From positions 192,375,518 to 192,439,517 of the forward strand of contig CM054112.1 of the NCBI GenBank assembly GCA_028673005.1: DNA of 64,000 nucleotides, read 5' to 3'. Positions 1 to 11,590 of the stretch are shown piece by piece. The number at the start of each line of letters is the position of its first letter. The first letter of the stretch is position 1. Below the pieces are notes generated by a model, which had not been told where the DNA came from, did no database searches, and worked only from the letters and a program-made list of their open reading frames with translations. The stretch is from Tanypteryx hageni (taxonomy: Eukaryota > Arthropoda > Insecta > Odonata > Petaluridae). The position numbers and the translations under genes were made by a program.

Positions 1-598
1 ATAAAAGCATTCCTTCTCTAATGGCTGCGATGGCGTAATACGAATGAACAGTATGTTCCAGAATACAAAATGTTACGAACGTCTCGCGATCTCATAATAT
101 TTAACGGGGCTGTTTGTTCAACTTTTAGAATGTCAGTTACAAATGTACTATTTCTGTGTGACATTAGGCGATCAAATACTCGTCTAACAGTTGAAATTGC
201 GATAGATAGGGAAATAGAATCTTTATCTTCCTCTCCTCTATTAACTAGTCAATAATAATAAATGATAAACAATACTTATCAAACTTCTAGTTATCACCAA
301 GAGCCTTTCGAGTATTACCTACCCATTCTACAATTAATATCTCGATTTTCACGCGCGTTTCCATTCATTTCATTATGATTTCATTCTTGCTCTTATCAAT
401 ACTACGATAGACCGTTATCTTTCGCGTAAATCGTATTTCCACGCTGTTTAGTCTTGAGACTGCGATGTCAACAATTTCGAACCATAAGTTGGAGTTGACT
501 CATTGGTACTCCATGCTCTTCGAACAAATGCAGCTACGTCAGAAATCCGAATATCCAAGTTTGACACCGGGTTGGTGCTTCTACAGGGTATTACATGC

Positions 599-601
<3 letters not shown>
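1..601. other. No recognisable gene
   Basis: Only short open frames without recognisable protein motifs are present. I see no RNA gene or transposon terminus here. Confidence 0.4.

Positions 602-668
<67 letters not shown>
602..668. repeat. (AT)n microsatellite
   Basis: An uninterrupted run of about 33 AT dinucleotides. Open frames crossing it on either strand give only poly-(Ile-Tyr) and are artefacts of the repeat. Confidence 0.97.
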
Positions 669-673
<5 letters not shown>

Positions 674-1540
674 GCGTAAAAAATGAAGTTTTTAAAAGCG
701 AAGGTAACAGCCACCAATCGTGGGATGCATCAAATTAAACGTCTCGACCTGCAAATGTGCAGGAAAATGATAAAATTGAAATCGGTCAAAACGTTGGAGA
801 GACATTGAGGTTTTTGTGACCGGCTAAGCTCTGCTCTTTATGGTAATGTGACAGAAGGCTAACTAACTACCAAGACAATATTTTATCTAACCAACCAGTC
901 GATTTATCGACGGGCAACTGCTAGTAGTTATTATTAGTGAATATGAATGAGCAATACTTTCGACATGAATAATATGTAAATCTACGTGTACATTTTATCT
1001 CTCATCTGGTGGGTTGATTGTAACAATGCACAAAATTATCCCTGAAAAATGCTTATTTACTGTCTTGGTTCTTCTGTTGTTATCCCTAATAGTATCGCGG
1101 TTAAAATAAGCCTCGCTATCGTCCTGTCCTACAATCGATATTGCTTCTCTCTGCCTTCCGGGACATGGTTAAAGGTTTCGATAAGCCCTAAAACCGCGTC
1201 AGCTGATCTCTCCTAACTATATTTCCCTTGCATATTCAATATAACATTCGATCGCCGTAGATATTTTACAAAATTAAATGTGTACCGAAATGTCTTATTT
1301 TGATTTTAAGTGTTAAATAAAAATTACTGATGCTAATGAGGAAGGTACACGTGTAATGCACGATGAAACTGCAGTTCGTGGTATCGGAACAACCATCAAA
1401 AGTTGTATTCATAGTTTTTTTTAGGAAGATCTCTACAGTAGTCAGTGTATATGGTTCGTATAAAATACTTTCAGTATATAAAAGCATACAATACTTCAAG
1501 AGACATTTCTTTAGAGATTAGAACTGATAGATGTACAATT
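669..1540. other. No recognisable gene
   Basis: AT-rich sequence without a supported coding frame, RNA gene or repeat boundary. Confidence 0.4.
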
Positions 1541-1544
1541 TACT

Positions 1545-3530
1545 ATCATCATCATCATCATCATAGGTAGTCTGTCCGTAGACAGGTCCGTGATTATTCT
1601 TGGTTAAACCTGGTTCTCCATATACTCCTATTTTCCGCTGTCCTCTTTATATCTTGATAACTCTTTTTCCCTTTCAAATCGGCTGAAACCTTTTCCTACC
1701 TCTTTCCCTTTTCCCATCTAGTTTTCCTTCTAACACGTCTTTAATCATACTCTCTCTCCTCAGGTAATGTCCAACCCAGTTAGCCTTCCTCTTTCTGATA
1801 GTCTGTATAATCATTCGCTTCTCTCCTATTCTTCGTAGCACTTCATCGTTTTTCATCCTATCTGTCCATTTTATCTTCAGCATTCTCCTCCAAGTCCACA
1901 TTTCAAAGCTTTCCAAGTATTTGATGTCATTTTTCCTTAGCGTCCATGTTTCTGCCCCATACAATGCTATACTCCATACGTAGCATTTTATCAACTTCTT
2001 GCGGATATCTTCCCTTATATTCCCTGTAAGTAGTTGTTTCTTTCTCCTGAAAGCCGCTTTTGCTTTTCCTACTCTAGTTTTGATCTCATCCGTACATTTT
2101 GCCTCTCGTGTTATGATACTTCCAAGGTATTTATATTCTGAAACTTGTTCTAATGGCTTTCCTCCAATAGTTATGTTCAGATTCTCTTCTTTACCCGATA
2201 TTCGAATGACCTTGGATTTTTCTGTATTTATTTCCATACCGTATTTTCTACCTGTTATCACTAGTCTATTTATCATTTTTTGTAGCTCCTCTTCCTTTCT
2301 TGCTAGAAGTACTTGATCATCTGCGTATTTTACTGTTCTTATAATCCTTCCTCCAATTTTGAAATCCCCTGTGCCTTCTAAAGCTTCTTGCAATAGACTT
2401 TCTCCATATATATTGAATAGGGTTGGCGATAGGCAGCAGCCTTGTCTTACTCCTCTACCGATATTTATTCCGCAGGTGTCCACATTCTCAAACCTGACCT
2501 TTACAACTTGATTCTCATATAGATTCCTAATCAGTCTCCTGTCTTTCCAGTCTACACCTATATCCTTTAATATCTTCATCAACTTTACCCAATTTACTCT
2601 ATCAAAGGCCTTCTGCCAGTCTACGAAACATGCGCAGATATCTTGACTGTATTCTATTGCCCTTTCTGATATGATTCTAACTACTCCTATAGCATCTCTA
2701 GTTCCTCGTCCTTTTCTGAAACCGAATTGATCTTCCCCTATTATTTCTTCTGTCTTTTTCTCCAGCCTTTTATTAAGAATCCTCGTGATGATCTTCGATG
2801 TGTGTGACAGAAGGCTTATAGTTCTGTAATCTTTACACTGCATTGCCTTTGGCTTCTTCTTTAGAGGGATCATTGTTACTTCTAGGAAATCCCGAGGCCA
2901 CTCTCCCGTGCCGTAAATCTTATTAATTAATTTCGTGATCGCTTTTAGTCCTTCTGATCCTATGACTTTAAGTATCTCAGCCGGTATTCCATCGCTGCCC
3001 GTGGCTTTCCCCTTCTTTAGTTCCACTATCGCTTTTTCTACTTCGCTCTCCATAATACTTGGTCCTAAGCTGTCTTCTTCAATGTTTTCCTCATTTTCCA
3101 GTTCTATTTTTGCCGCTCCTGCCTGTTTGCTGTATAATTCCTTAATGTATTCTTCCCATACCTGTGCTACATCCTTTGTTTCTGAGACTATCTTCCCATC
3201 CGTATTCATAATTCCTTTACCACAAATTCCATTAGACTTCTTATCTTCTAATTCCAGTGCCCTAGCGTACATCATATCGTACCGTCCTAACTTCTCCATT
3301 TGTTCTATTTCATCACATTTTCCTTTTATCCAATTTTCTCTAGCTTTATCTGTTACCCTTCTCAACTCATTGTTTATACGCCTATAGTTGGCTCTACCTT
3401 CTTCACTGTTAACGTTTATCCACTTTCGTCTCTCATCCATTTTCTCCAGCATTTCCTTCGTGATCCATGGTTTTCTGATTTTCTTCTCGATAGTAAGAAT
3501 AAGAATCTTCATTTCTTTTTAAGTGAAATA
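1545..3530 (-). mobile_element. 5'-truncated non-LTR retrotransposon (LINE), RTE/CR1/L2-like
   Basis: A minus-strand LINE copy. It holds a long RT frame (1674-3512), a short 3' UTR with a small hairpin (CTGTC-CGTA-GACAG near 1571-1585), and a 3' tail of about seven GAT trinucleotides (ATC on the plus strand, 1545-1564). Short tandem tails instead of poly(A) are known for RTE, CR1 and L2 clades. There is no apurinic endonuclease domain, so the copy is 5'-truncated near 3530, as is usual for target-primed reverse transcription. The clade is inferred from the general look of the RT and is not certain. Confidence 0.9.
1674..3512 (-). CDS. Non-LTR retrotransposon reverse transcriptase (endonuclease missing)
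   Basis: A 612-residue open frame without stops. After an N-terminal linker (about 1-160) the RT fingers begin near GSDGIPAEIL (about 172-181). The first catalytic Asp motif lies at about 296-307 (FVDWQKAFDRVN), GVRQGCCLSP at about 354-363, and the catalytic YADD box at 396-399. The C-terminal 130 residues carry a Tyr/Trp-rich segment ending in a basic tail, as in animal LINE ORF2 proteins. The first Met is simply the first in the truncated frame and is not an authentic start. The RT core is intact in sequence, but the element lacks its endonuclease and 5' end, so it should not move on its own. Lack of stops across 1.8 kb suggests a rather young copy compared with the other relics here. Confidence 0.9.
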   Translation of the reverse strand: MKILILTIEKKIRKPWITKEMLEKMDERRKWINVNSEEGRANYRRINNELRRVTDKARENWIKGKCDEIEQMEKLGRYDMMYARALELEDKKSNGICGKGIMNTDGKIVSETKDVAQVWEEYIKELYSKQAGAAKIELENEENIEEDSLGPSIMESEVEKAIVELKKGKATGSDGIPAEILKVIGSEGLKAITKLINKIYGTGEWPRDFLEVTMIPLKKKPKAMQCKDYRTISLLSHTSKIITRILNKRLEKKTEEIIGEDQFGFRKGRGTRDAIGVVRIISERAIEYSQDICACFVDWQKAFDRVNWVKLMKILKDIGVDWKDRRLIRNLYENQVVKVRFENVDTCGINIGRGVRQGCCLSPTLFNIYGESLLQEALEGTGDFKIGGRIIRTVKYADDQVLLARKEEELQKMINRLVITGRKYGMEINTEKSKVIRISGKEENLNITIGGKPLEQVSEYKYLGSIITREAKCTDEIKTRVGKAKAAFRRKKQLLTGNIREDIRKKLIKCYVWSIALYGAETWTLRKNDIKYLESFEMWTWRRMLKIKWTDRMKNDEVLRRIGEKRMIIQTIRKRKANWVGHYLRRESMIKDVLEGKLDGKRERGRKRFQPI

Positions 3531-5584
3531 GTGTAAATCTCAAGTCAGTCTCGATCGTAAGATATTTTTAAATGTTAAAGAATAAAGGTCTACACGTCGT
3601 ATTCTAGCCGATTGCGTGTTAATCAGATGAAAAAACGAAAACTATCCTGGGATCAAATTCATGCCTTTCCGGGGACGACTACCCACTTAAAACCAGCAGG
3701 AGTTTGCGCCGTATATTCAAGCGAAAGATTCGTCGAAATCGAGCCGACTGTTCTCGGTTTATTTGCGTTCAAGCCGGGAGGTTATTCGAGGCTGCAGACG
3801 CAGGCAGGCAAGGACGCAGAGACGCAGACAGAGACACAGCGGTTATAATATATTAGATTGCCATTCCTTTTCTTAGAGAATAGTACAAATCACGCTCCGA
3901 TATTACAATTCTAAGACATTTTAATGTGCAAGAGAAAGCTACCCTGCACGGTGGATTACAGATTTTCCATGTAAATTATACGGGAAGGATAATTTCTGGA
4001 ATCTAACCCAGGACTTTCAATCTTCGCAACAAAAACTATCCTCGAGAGCTCGGTCCAGTGTTTCCACTTTGTTTTAGCATTTGGGAGCTAGATTTCATCT
4101 CCTTGGTAGCTAGAGTATATAATTACCAATGATATTCCTGGCTGCGTAAGGAAACTAACCAAAAAGTGTCTCCATATAATAAGAATATTGTTTTTGTGTG
4201 CACAGCATGTAACTACACTATTTTTAAGCTATTATTGTTTTTTATACACTAACTTAAAATTCAACGGGAAAGGTTTTTGTGAAATAAAAAATGAACAAAT
4301 GTACCTTGACTTTCTTTGGATGGCAAGATAACAAACTTTCGTTCTTTTAGACTTTCGTTGTTTCAAGTTTCGAACTCCTACGACGATACTAAGTACCTAA
4401 TTTTAATATGCGAATGATTAATATTATACATTCAAATGTACTCCTAGTAATGTTGTTTACATTGGTTGCTATGAAAAGAATTTCTCTCTCCTTCTCTCTC
4501 TTCTACTAATTGTAAGAGCATTCAAAGCACGCTTTCACCCATAAGGATTTCGAGGTTTAACAATTTAATTAGTTGGCATAGCAACATCCCGTTAAAATGG
4601 CAAGATTTCCCCAAAATATGTGAATTAAACGTTTAACATGTGGAATTGGAAATGTAGGCGGGAAAAGATAAACAAAATAAGAAACTTAATAGTTGTTTCT
4701 TTAAAATGGGCTAGATCCGAAGATCATAGGTGAATTCTTTCTAATTTAGAACTCAAAAAGAATTTAAGCCTGCAAGTCAAAAAGTCGTTTTTTACGTGGA
4801 AATGCCTATCTTGGAGTCGAACCTAGGACTTTTTTCGAGATTTCTTTCCGTCGTCATCTTACAATATGTGAATCGATCATTCCTGCCAAATATCATAAAT
4901 GAATCTCATTCCATTATCGAGTTACTCGCATTTTTATAGCGTGACAGAAGGACCCACAAAGGGACAGAAGTAGCCTACAAGAAGATGGAACCTTCGTCTG
5001 AACCAATTTCAATGGGTAATTAAAAAGACTTTATTTTTAAAGTCTAGTTCCCAACACTACTCCAGTTATTCCCCATAAGAATTGCATGGGAGGTATCTAG
5101 CAGGGCATACTCCAATTTTTAACTCGTAAAACAACGTCTGCCATCGCAGACTTTTTTTGGTGATCTCCTCTGTCCGAATAATTTTTTTAATCTATACATT
5201 ACAATGCATATAACAGGTAAGCGCAAAATGTAGATTTCCTATTGTTGTTTCCAAATCATAATATGTTACGAATACGTAAAACAGACATTGTTATTCATGT
5301 ACCCATCTTTCAAGTGGATTGTATACATAATATTACAAAAGGACGCTTTCTTAGGGCCGTCTTTAAGAAATGGACGAGGACAAAGAGCATTTTGACCATT
5401 AAATCTAACAAACATTTATCTGGAATTACACATTTCCAATTTAAACAATATTTTTTGAGTAGTCGCTAGAAATAGCTTAGATTTTTTTATCGATTCGCTA
5501 GATTAGTAAGAAGGCGCTAGGGCCTTTTTTTAGGAACTAGTGTGAATGTAAAGTAGATAGATCTAGCCACAAATTTACTAGATT
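3531..5584. other. Non-coding interval with one repeat fragment
   Basis: I see no supported gene. The part 3850-4095 matches, in reverse complement, the interspersed repeat at 25590-25815, including the segment around GGACTTTCAATCTTCGCAAC. Near 4810-4835 is another segment resembling the reversed tRNA-type B box (GGAGTCGAACCTAGG). Confidence 0.45.
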
Positions 5585-6345
5585 ACCAACACTGGCTCGG
5601 TACCAGTAGCAAGATATTTCCACCAACTTTCATGAAAATCGGTCAATTGCTTCAAAAGTTAATAGGGAGAGGGGGGGGGGGCAGACTGACGGACACAACG
5701 AAGGAACTATAACCCTATTTCCATTCTGGAAAGTAGACTAAAGATTATTCGGATTGATGATATCATTTCCGCGAGACTTCATAATTACGACTTATAGTTT
5801 CGGAGCAATGATTCGGGAAAATCCCAAGCATAACATCACATATTTTGTTTACATGAAACGCTAAGACGATTATGTCGGCAAACAATTAAAAATCCCTATT
5901 TTCTCTCCCAAGCTCTGATATGATCAGTGATTAAAAAAATTATTCGGATGGGGGACATTATTAACCGCAAAAAAGTTCGCGAGGCCATATAATGATATAA
6001 TTAGGACTCCTAATTTTGGAGATAAAAATTCGAGAAAATCCCAAGCATATAATCACATAGGTACATATTTTGTTTACATCGATCGATACGACGATTTTAT
6101 CGGCAAACAACAATTAAAAATCCATATTTCTCTCCCATGCTCTTATATGATCTGTGAGGTAAAGATTAAAACATTTATTCGGATTCACCGCAAAAAACTC
6201 CGCGAGACCACATAATTACGACTTATAATTTCGGAGATAAAAATTCGAGAACCGCCCAATCTTTCGATGCCATTTTATACGAATGTTCCATAAAGTACAC
6301 CTTTCAAGTCTCTATGTATTCCATTTATGGAGTATAATTTTCCAT
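5585..6345. repeat. Interspersed repeat with internal ~200-bp modules
   Basis: This segment is matched by the reverse complement of 25155-25630. It starts near CCAGTAGCAAGATATTTCC, then has a G-rich tract. Two similar modules follow (about 5755-5960 and 5995-6195), each with TTGTTTACAT, a CGGCAAACAA segment and CTCTCCCA(A/T)GCTCT. More module copies lie at 26150-26560 on the opposite strand. No protein is encoded. It may be a non-autonomous Helitron-like or satellite-derived unit. Confidence 0.7.
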
Positions 6346-6635
6346 CTTGTTATATTTGTTCATCTTCAGAGTCGACCACACAACTGCTTCATAATCTTCA
6401 TCCGTCTAACTACACAAACCGCACCATCGAATATTAAAGGCAACCTTAGCTCGGCGCCGTTATCATCCAGTATATTAAAACCATTCATGCCGCCAGACAG
6501 ACTAAAAAAAGTCGCTACGAGCAGAAAGATTGCATGGTTTGCCGAATTGGGTCCACACGTCGGACATTCGTGTGGTGCCAACATGTCGCAATCAGCCCCC
6601 GTCTCTCTCTCTCTCTACGACTCTTTCGCTTACGG

Positions 6636-6969
6636 CAGTGGTGCCCAAACTACGGCCCACGGGCCAAATGCGGCCCGCGAAGGGTTTTTGCGCGGCCAGC
6701 GAGGCTATGACGAAAAAGCAATTCGAAAAATTTAACACACAAATTCATATATTTTTTTTAAATGTTGATAATAAAACTTTAAATACTTATAGAAATGCTA
6801 ACCATGAAAACCTTATTTAGACTTGATTTTAACTTATACGGCACCTCAGGATATATAGAAAACTTCCGATTTAAACTCTAATCCGGCCCGCCGAAGAATT
6901 GGCAACTTCCAATGCGGCCCGCCAAGGGATTCACAACCACTGATGTGGCCCGCCATTAGAAAAGTTGAG
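6636..6969. mobile_element. hAT-type MITE, copy 1 (3' end decayed)
   Basis: Closely similar along its length to the MITE at 12656-12994. Its left end CAGTGGTGCCCAAACTACGG is preserved. The right end is missing the last dozen bases and breaks off at GTTGAG. It is flanked by GCTTACGG (6628-6635) and GCTTGCGG (6970-6977), probably an 8-bp target duplication with one mismatch. Non-coding. Confidence 0.8.
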
Positions 6970-6981
6970 GCTTGCGGGATC

Positions 6982-7087
6982 ATCGATTTTTTACTTTTTA
7001 CTTTCTCATATAGTATATTGAGAAAGTATTGTAATCGTGAAAAAATTCGACTTCGAAATTTTGATGGAAATACACGTTTTAGGTGTC
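6982..7087 (+). repeat. Fragment of the ACTTTC-hairpin repeat family
   Basis: It starts with an inverted repeat (CTTTCTCATATAG-TATATTGAGAAAG) and then GTATTGTAATCGTG. The same layout recurs at 9135, 49155 (reverse) and 59290. The copy continues after the inserted hAT element at 9946. It appears to be an AT-rich interspersed repeat with a terminal hairpin. Class unknown. Confidence 0.65.
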
Positions 7088-7976
7088 CCTTAGTCCAGTG
7101 GTTCTCAACCCGTGTGCCGCAAACATTCCCGAAGTGTGCCGCGAGACTTTGAAGAGAAATTTGCAAATCTGAGCGTCTTCCACCGATTATATACACAGTT
7201 TTAACAAAGAAACTAACACACAGTATTAAGACTAGTTTAATCCAGTCGAAAAGTATCACTGCTTTGGAAGGCGCGTAAACTGTAAACCTGGCAACAACGT
7301 TGTCAGCATTGTTATAGTAACCGAATCCCTAGTGCATGAGTCATAGATAACTGATTGGTTCTCGTTGTTCTCTAAGTCCCTACGATGACGTATGTAGCAT
7401 GCTCCTCCTGCAGTAACCTTCCTCGATGTCCGCGACTCTGGCGCATTCCTTGATCAAATCAGTCCTAGCCTAGATTTGTGGCTGGCTTATACTACAATTT
7501 GGTGTCTGTGAATGTTTTTCGCGAATTTATCTCTATCTATATAAAACTCAACCTGGCTGGCTGGGAGTCTGCCGTTTCCTTCAAATATTTCTTGCTTAAT
7601 ATCTTCGGATCTACTAAGCGTAACGAGCTGAAATTTTCACAGTCGTTAAACCCCCATGAGGTGGTCCCTAGAAAAATAAAACATCCCGGAAAAAGTCCAG
7701 GATTCGACTTCGGGAGACAATTATATTTTCCCATAAGTTTATACGGGATTTTCGATTTTTCAAGGTGCAACATTTTTTCTTTCATTCATCAAAATACGTA
7801 AATATCGACCAATTTCCTCCATTTTGGCTTTATTCGACGGCTAAAACTATTAAATATCTTATTCTTGCAATGTTTAGATGTTATACGAAGGAATTTGTCA
7901 GAAATACGCATTTCTTTTCGAAATTCTATCGCTTTTTCGTACTTTTCCGGGTGTTGCATTGTTGCCTCCGATTGAA

Positions 7977-8990
7977 TTACCGTGGTCGTGTGGTGTCGTC
8001 CGCGAAAAGCCTAATTTTACTTCTGACTACTGAGCTGATATCGTTTATATAAATTAGAAATAATAACGGACCAATTACACTACCCTGCGGGACGCCAGAG
8101 ACAACCTCCACTAAGTTCGAAGATTTCCCATCTATAACAACCTTCTGTTTCCTGTGATTTAAAAATTCACGGATCCAACTAACGATTTTATAATTAACGC
8201 CTAAGGTTTCTAATTTCGTTATTAACTTCCTGTGATGTACCTTATCAAAGGCTTTCCTAAAATCTAAGAAGATGGCATCGACCTGCGTATTATTTTCTCC
8301 GCTTCTCAGTATACAATTCACAAAAAGACCGAGCTGAGTATCACAAGACCTACCTTTCCTGAAGCCGTGTTGTCAATCATCTAACAATAAATTACTATCA
8401 AGAAATCGCATTAAGTTGCTAACGAGTATATGCTCGAGAATCTTACACGATATCGAAGTTAAGGAAATCGGCCTGTAATTTTCTGGATTCTCCTTGTCGC
8501 CGCCCTTATGAATTGGGTAACGTGCGCTAACCTCCAGTCGTTAGGGATCTCTGCGCGAGAAATGGATTTCTCGAAGATTATCCGAAGAAAAGGTGCTATT
8601 TCTTCAGATAATTCTTTTAAAACGCGAGCAGGATTTTCTTCGGGGCCAGTGGCTTTGTTATGTCTAATGGAACTTAATTTCTTTGCTATTCCCACCTCAG
8701 AAAATACTATATCGTCCATCAGGTCCCTCCTTATTGCGGGTTCATAAAGTACGCAATGGTCGCTGACGGCTATAAATGCTTTTACAAAATGACCGTTTAA
8801 CAGGTTGACTTTCTCTACGCTATCATGAATAACGGCACCCGAGTCATTACGCAGGGAAGGTATGGTAGGGCCTCTACCTTGGACCTCTCTCACATAGGAC
8901 CAAAACGCTTTAGGGCCCTCCTTCAAATAATTATTTAATACCTTATTCCGGAAGTTAGTAAAAGCCTCGCGCATAGTATTTCTCGCTTTA
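7977..8990 (-). pseudogene. Truncated jockey/CR1-type LINE reverse transcriptase
   Basis: Two open pieces in the order of an RT. At 8974-8459 is the pre-RT and finger region, with a FWSYV motif and HNKATGPEENPARVLKEL. At 8321-7977 is the palm, with DAIFLDFRKAFDKVHH, GVPQGSVIGPLLFLIYIND and a final FADD box. Between them (about 8322-8458) the frame is lost. The homology stops just after FADD, and there is no endonuclease, so both ends are missing. It lies wholly within the hAT element at 7096-9937. FADD and the PQGSVIGPLLF motif point to jockey/CR1-group elements, unlike the YADD of the LINE at 1674-3512. Confidence 0.9.
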
Positions 8991-9134
8991 GCGCGGGATT
9001 CCTTATACGTCTGAACACATTAGGTAAGATTTTAAAATAGATTTTTTAACAAAACTTCATCATTTGTTGTTTTATGATATCATAACTTAATTTGGTCGAT
9101 TACACATACGGCATAATATAAAACATATATGTAC

Positions 9135-9835
9135 TTTTACTTTCCCCATACACGTAGTATAGGGGAAAGTATTGTATTCATGGAAAAATCGACTTTGAGA
9201 TTTCAACGGACACGTTTTGAGGTCCCCTGAAAACGTTTTGACCATTTTCTCGATGTCTGTGTGTGTTAGTATGTAATAGCTATTTGTGGGTGCTCTAACT
9301 CAAAAACTATTAATCAAGTCAACGCAAAATTTTATATTTAACATTTTTATAAAAGTCAGAAGAACTGATTAGTTTTTGGTAAAAATAGGTTGACCGAAAG
9401 TGGGTGTTTATTCTTGTCATTTATCCGTTATTTTGAAATATTTGCTTAAATATTTGATAAATGTAAAAATATACCGGTATAAAGGTTGTATAAAATTTAA
9501 TTTTCTACAACCTTTGTTTGAAACATTTTTTCATATAATGCATTGTTTAAGAGATATCTTTTATTCTTAGCTTCCACCACCACGCCACCTACCGACGACT
9601 ATTGTTAACAATTGACGCTTAGTTAGGTCTTAGTAACGCTCCCTTTTTTCTTAATTGTTAGAGCTTTCTGGCTATCTCCAATATCAGAAGGCTATGGCTT
9701 GTTTATTTCTGTTCTTTGTAAAGTAAAATTTTCTCGCAGTTTCTTAAAATATTTATTATTATGTAACCTATTTAGAATTTTTAGAATTATTACAGATATT
9801 GAGAAAGTAATGTGGTGGCCACATCAGATTTTTAT
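9135..9835 (+). repeat. ACTTTC-hairpin repeat, fuller copy
   Basis: It begins with TACTTTCCCCATACACGTAG-TATAGGGGAAAGTA and ends near GAGAAAGTAATGTGGTGG. Long parts align in reverse complement with 47240-47454, 48258-48350 and 48350-49155, including the segment with TTGTTTAAGAGATATC and CCACCTACCGACGAC. It lies inside the hAT element at 7096-9937, which itself sits in a fragment of the same repeat family. Confidence 0.75.
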
Positions 9836-10008
9836 GATAAATTTTAGTTCTTTATTCAAATGTAGGTAATTCTAGTGTGCCGCGAAAAAAAGTGAATATC
9901 CAGTGTGCCGCGAGCACCAAAAGGTTGAGAACCACTGCCTTAGTCCTTAAAAGTGGTTTTCGCCATGCCGTCTGTCTTTCGGTATGTTCGCTGTTGTAGA
10001 GCCCAAAC

Positions 10009-10694
10009 TAGAGCTTCCAATTAACCGGCATTTTCACTAACCGGGGTTACGGTTCAAGTTCCATCAGCTAACCGGTTAGCCGGTAAAAAACTATGTATGC
10101 GGTAATATACGGCCGGCCCTCTTTCGTACTGTCGATTGCGAATCTCGGTCGTGAATTGACGATTCCGTTACTTTCTGAATATGCAAAAAAAAAACAGAAA
10201 AGCGACAATGTAGCTTACATTATTCCATGATTAGGATTAGGAAGGGCGAGATAGGAGGGGGTACCTAACTGCCTAGTCATCATGGCGAGTAGAATGCCTC
10301 TCCAGCAGTGTTGCCAGACGTATCACGGATATGGTATTCATAACATATTTTTTAAGAAAATAGCTCCGTAAACTTGTCGACCGTAATTTCCAGCTAATTA
10401 GATCTCGCTTCCTTGGTTCCTTTTGTTTTTCATTCCCTCTTCTACCTCCCCCAACCACAACCACCACCACTGGAAATGTGAACGATTTCACTGTACCCTG
10501 CACTAGTTAACCGAATTGATTTTTATAGTTATTCATTTTAAACGATTTGTTTACCTTTAAGTTTTCATAGCGATTTTGGGAAGAATTTTTCTCGTATCCA
10601 GAAGACGGTTTATCGGACGAAATTTCCCGGTTAATAAATAGTGAGAACAGTCAACGATTAACCGGGTACGGCAATAACCGGTATGGAAACCCTA
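10009..10694. mobile_element. hAT-type non-autonomous element (CCGGTTA-rich)
   Basis: Terminal inverted repeats TAGAGCTTCCA (left) and TAGGGTTTCCA (right, reversed) are flanked by an exact 8-bp duplication GCCCAAAC (10001-10008, 10695-10702). Subterminal regions on both sides are rich in AACCGG/CCGGTTA motifs, which could be transposase binding sites. The 686 bp contain no transposase. TAGGG-type ends and 8-bp duplications are known for some hAT groups. Confidence 0.87.
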
Positions 10695-10702
10695 GCCCAA
10701 AC

Positions 10703-11590
10703 GCCTAAATAAAATCGTATAATATCTCGTATTTGTGCAATATATCATCTTTTGCTGACTCTTTTTTCATAAAAATGATATTGCAAAAAAATAAAGGGTA
10801 GTTTATTCTTGACGATTTTTAGAAAACTTTTATTTACTCAAAAATGGCTCCAGAGAATTTGATTAAAATCTATCCAATTGTAGAGCCTGACGTCACAAAT
10901 AATACTGCGTAAGCCATATGTCTCCTGAAATCACTATATGGCGTCCAGTGACATTAAATTGTACGCTAAGCTACCTTACCTAAGCCCAATGACGTCACTC
11001 CCCCGCGATCCACTCAAAATCTTACTACAGCCTTACGCTTAAACTAAATCGAATGATATATCATATTTGTGGATAATATCATTCATTAAAGACATTCTGA
11101 GGAGATGAACGACATTGCGCAACAATTAAGGGTACTTTATTCTTGGATATTTTGAAACAAAATTTTATTTACTCAAAAATGGCTTTAAGGATTTTGATTG
11201 AAATCCATATAATCGTACAGCCTGATGTCACACATAATACTAAGCCATCAGGGGCGGATCCAGAAACTTCCCAAGGGGAGGGCGATCGCCCCAATTGCCC
11301 ATCCCCCCTCTTGATTCCGCCTCTGCCGACGACCATACATTTTGAAAATCCCTACCTCCATCAAAACCTTTCTTTTCCTTGTCATACAGACTTAATCTTT
11401 GGTGTAGAAACAAGCAATGTTGCGCGGAATGAATTTAAGAATGTACCCAGTGGATGGCAATGGGGTCGTCCAAGGGGAGGGCGATCGCCCCCATCGCCCA
11501 TCCCTTGGATCCGCCACTGTAAGCCATATATCCCAAACAAATAATAAATATCGACCAGTGGCATTAAAATATACGCTAAACTGCGGTTAA
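10703..11590 (+). repeat. Direct duplication of a ~300-bp unit
   Basis: Sequence from about 10780 to 10985 and from about 11120 to 11580 share blocks such as TTTATTTACTCAAAAATGGCT and GTGGCATTAAAATATACGCTAA (first copy GTGACATTAAATTGTACGCTAA). The second copy is split by the MITE at 11249-11519. No gene is seen. Confidence 0.7.
11249..11519. mobile_element. hAT-type MITE (CAGKGGCGGATCCA ends)
   Basis: Inverted ends CAGGGGCGGATCCAG (left) and CAGTGGCGGATCCA (right, reversed) are flanked by an exact 8-bp duplication TAAGCCAT (11241-11248 and 11520-11527). It is 271 bp long and non-coding. The neighbouring repeat copy at about 10913-10920 shows the uninterrupted TAAGCCAT site, which supports the insertion. 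Confidence 0.92.

Larger units (their letters stand above)
7096..9937. mobile_element. hAT-type element with nested insertions
   Basis: The ends are perfect inverted repeats, CAGTGGTTCTCAACC at 7096 and its reverse complement ending at 9937. They are followed inward by GTGTGCCGC motifs on both sides. An exact 8-bp target duplication CCTTAGTC flanks it (7088-7095 and 9938-9945). The 2842 bp hold no transposase. Inside are a truncated LINE (7977-8990), a second copy of the ACTTTC-hairpin repeat (about 9135-9835), and an AT-rich stretch near 7524 (TCTCTATCTATATAAAAC) that resembles a Helitron 5' end. The original element was probably a short MITE that grew by later insertions. Confidence 0.88.

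Noticed and set aside
448..717. Open frames across the AT microsatellite on both strands
   Set aside because: They consist mainly of poly-(Ile-Tyr) from the (AT)n tract.
1545..1564. CRISPR-like or regulatory repeat at (ATC)n
   Set aside because: Simple trinucleotide run at the end of a LINE, best explained as its 3' tail.
1999..3536. Plus-strand open frames opposite the LINE
   Set aside because: Shadows of the minus-strand RT; Ser/Phe-rich and without family resemblance.
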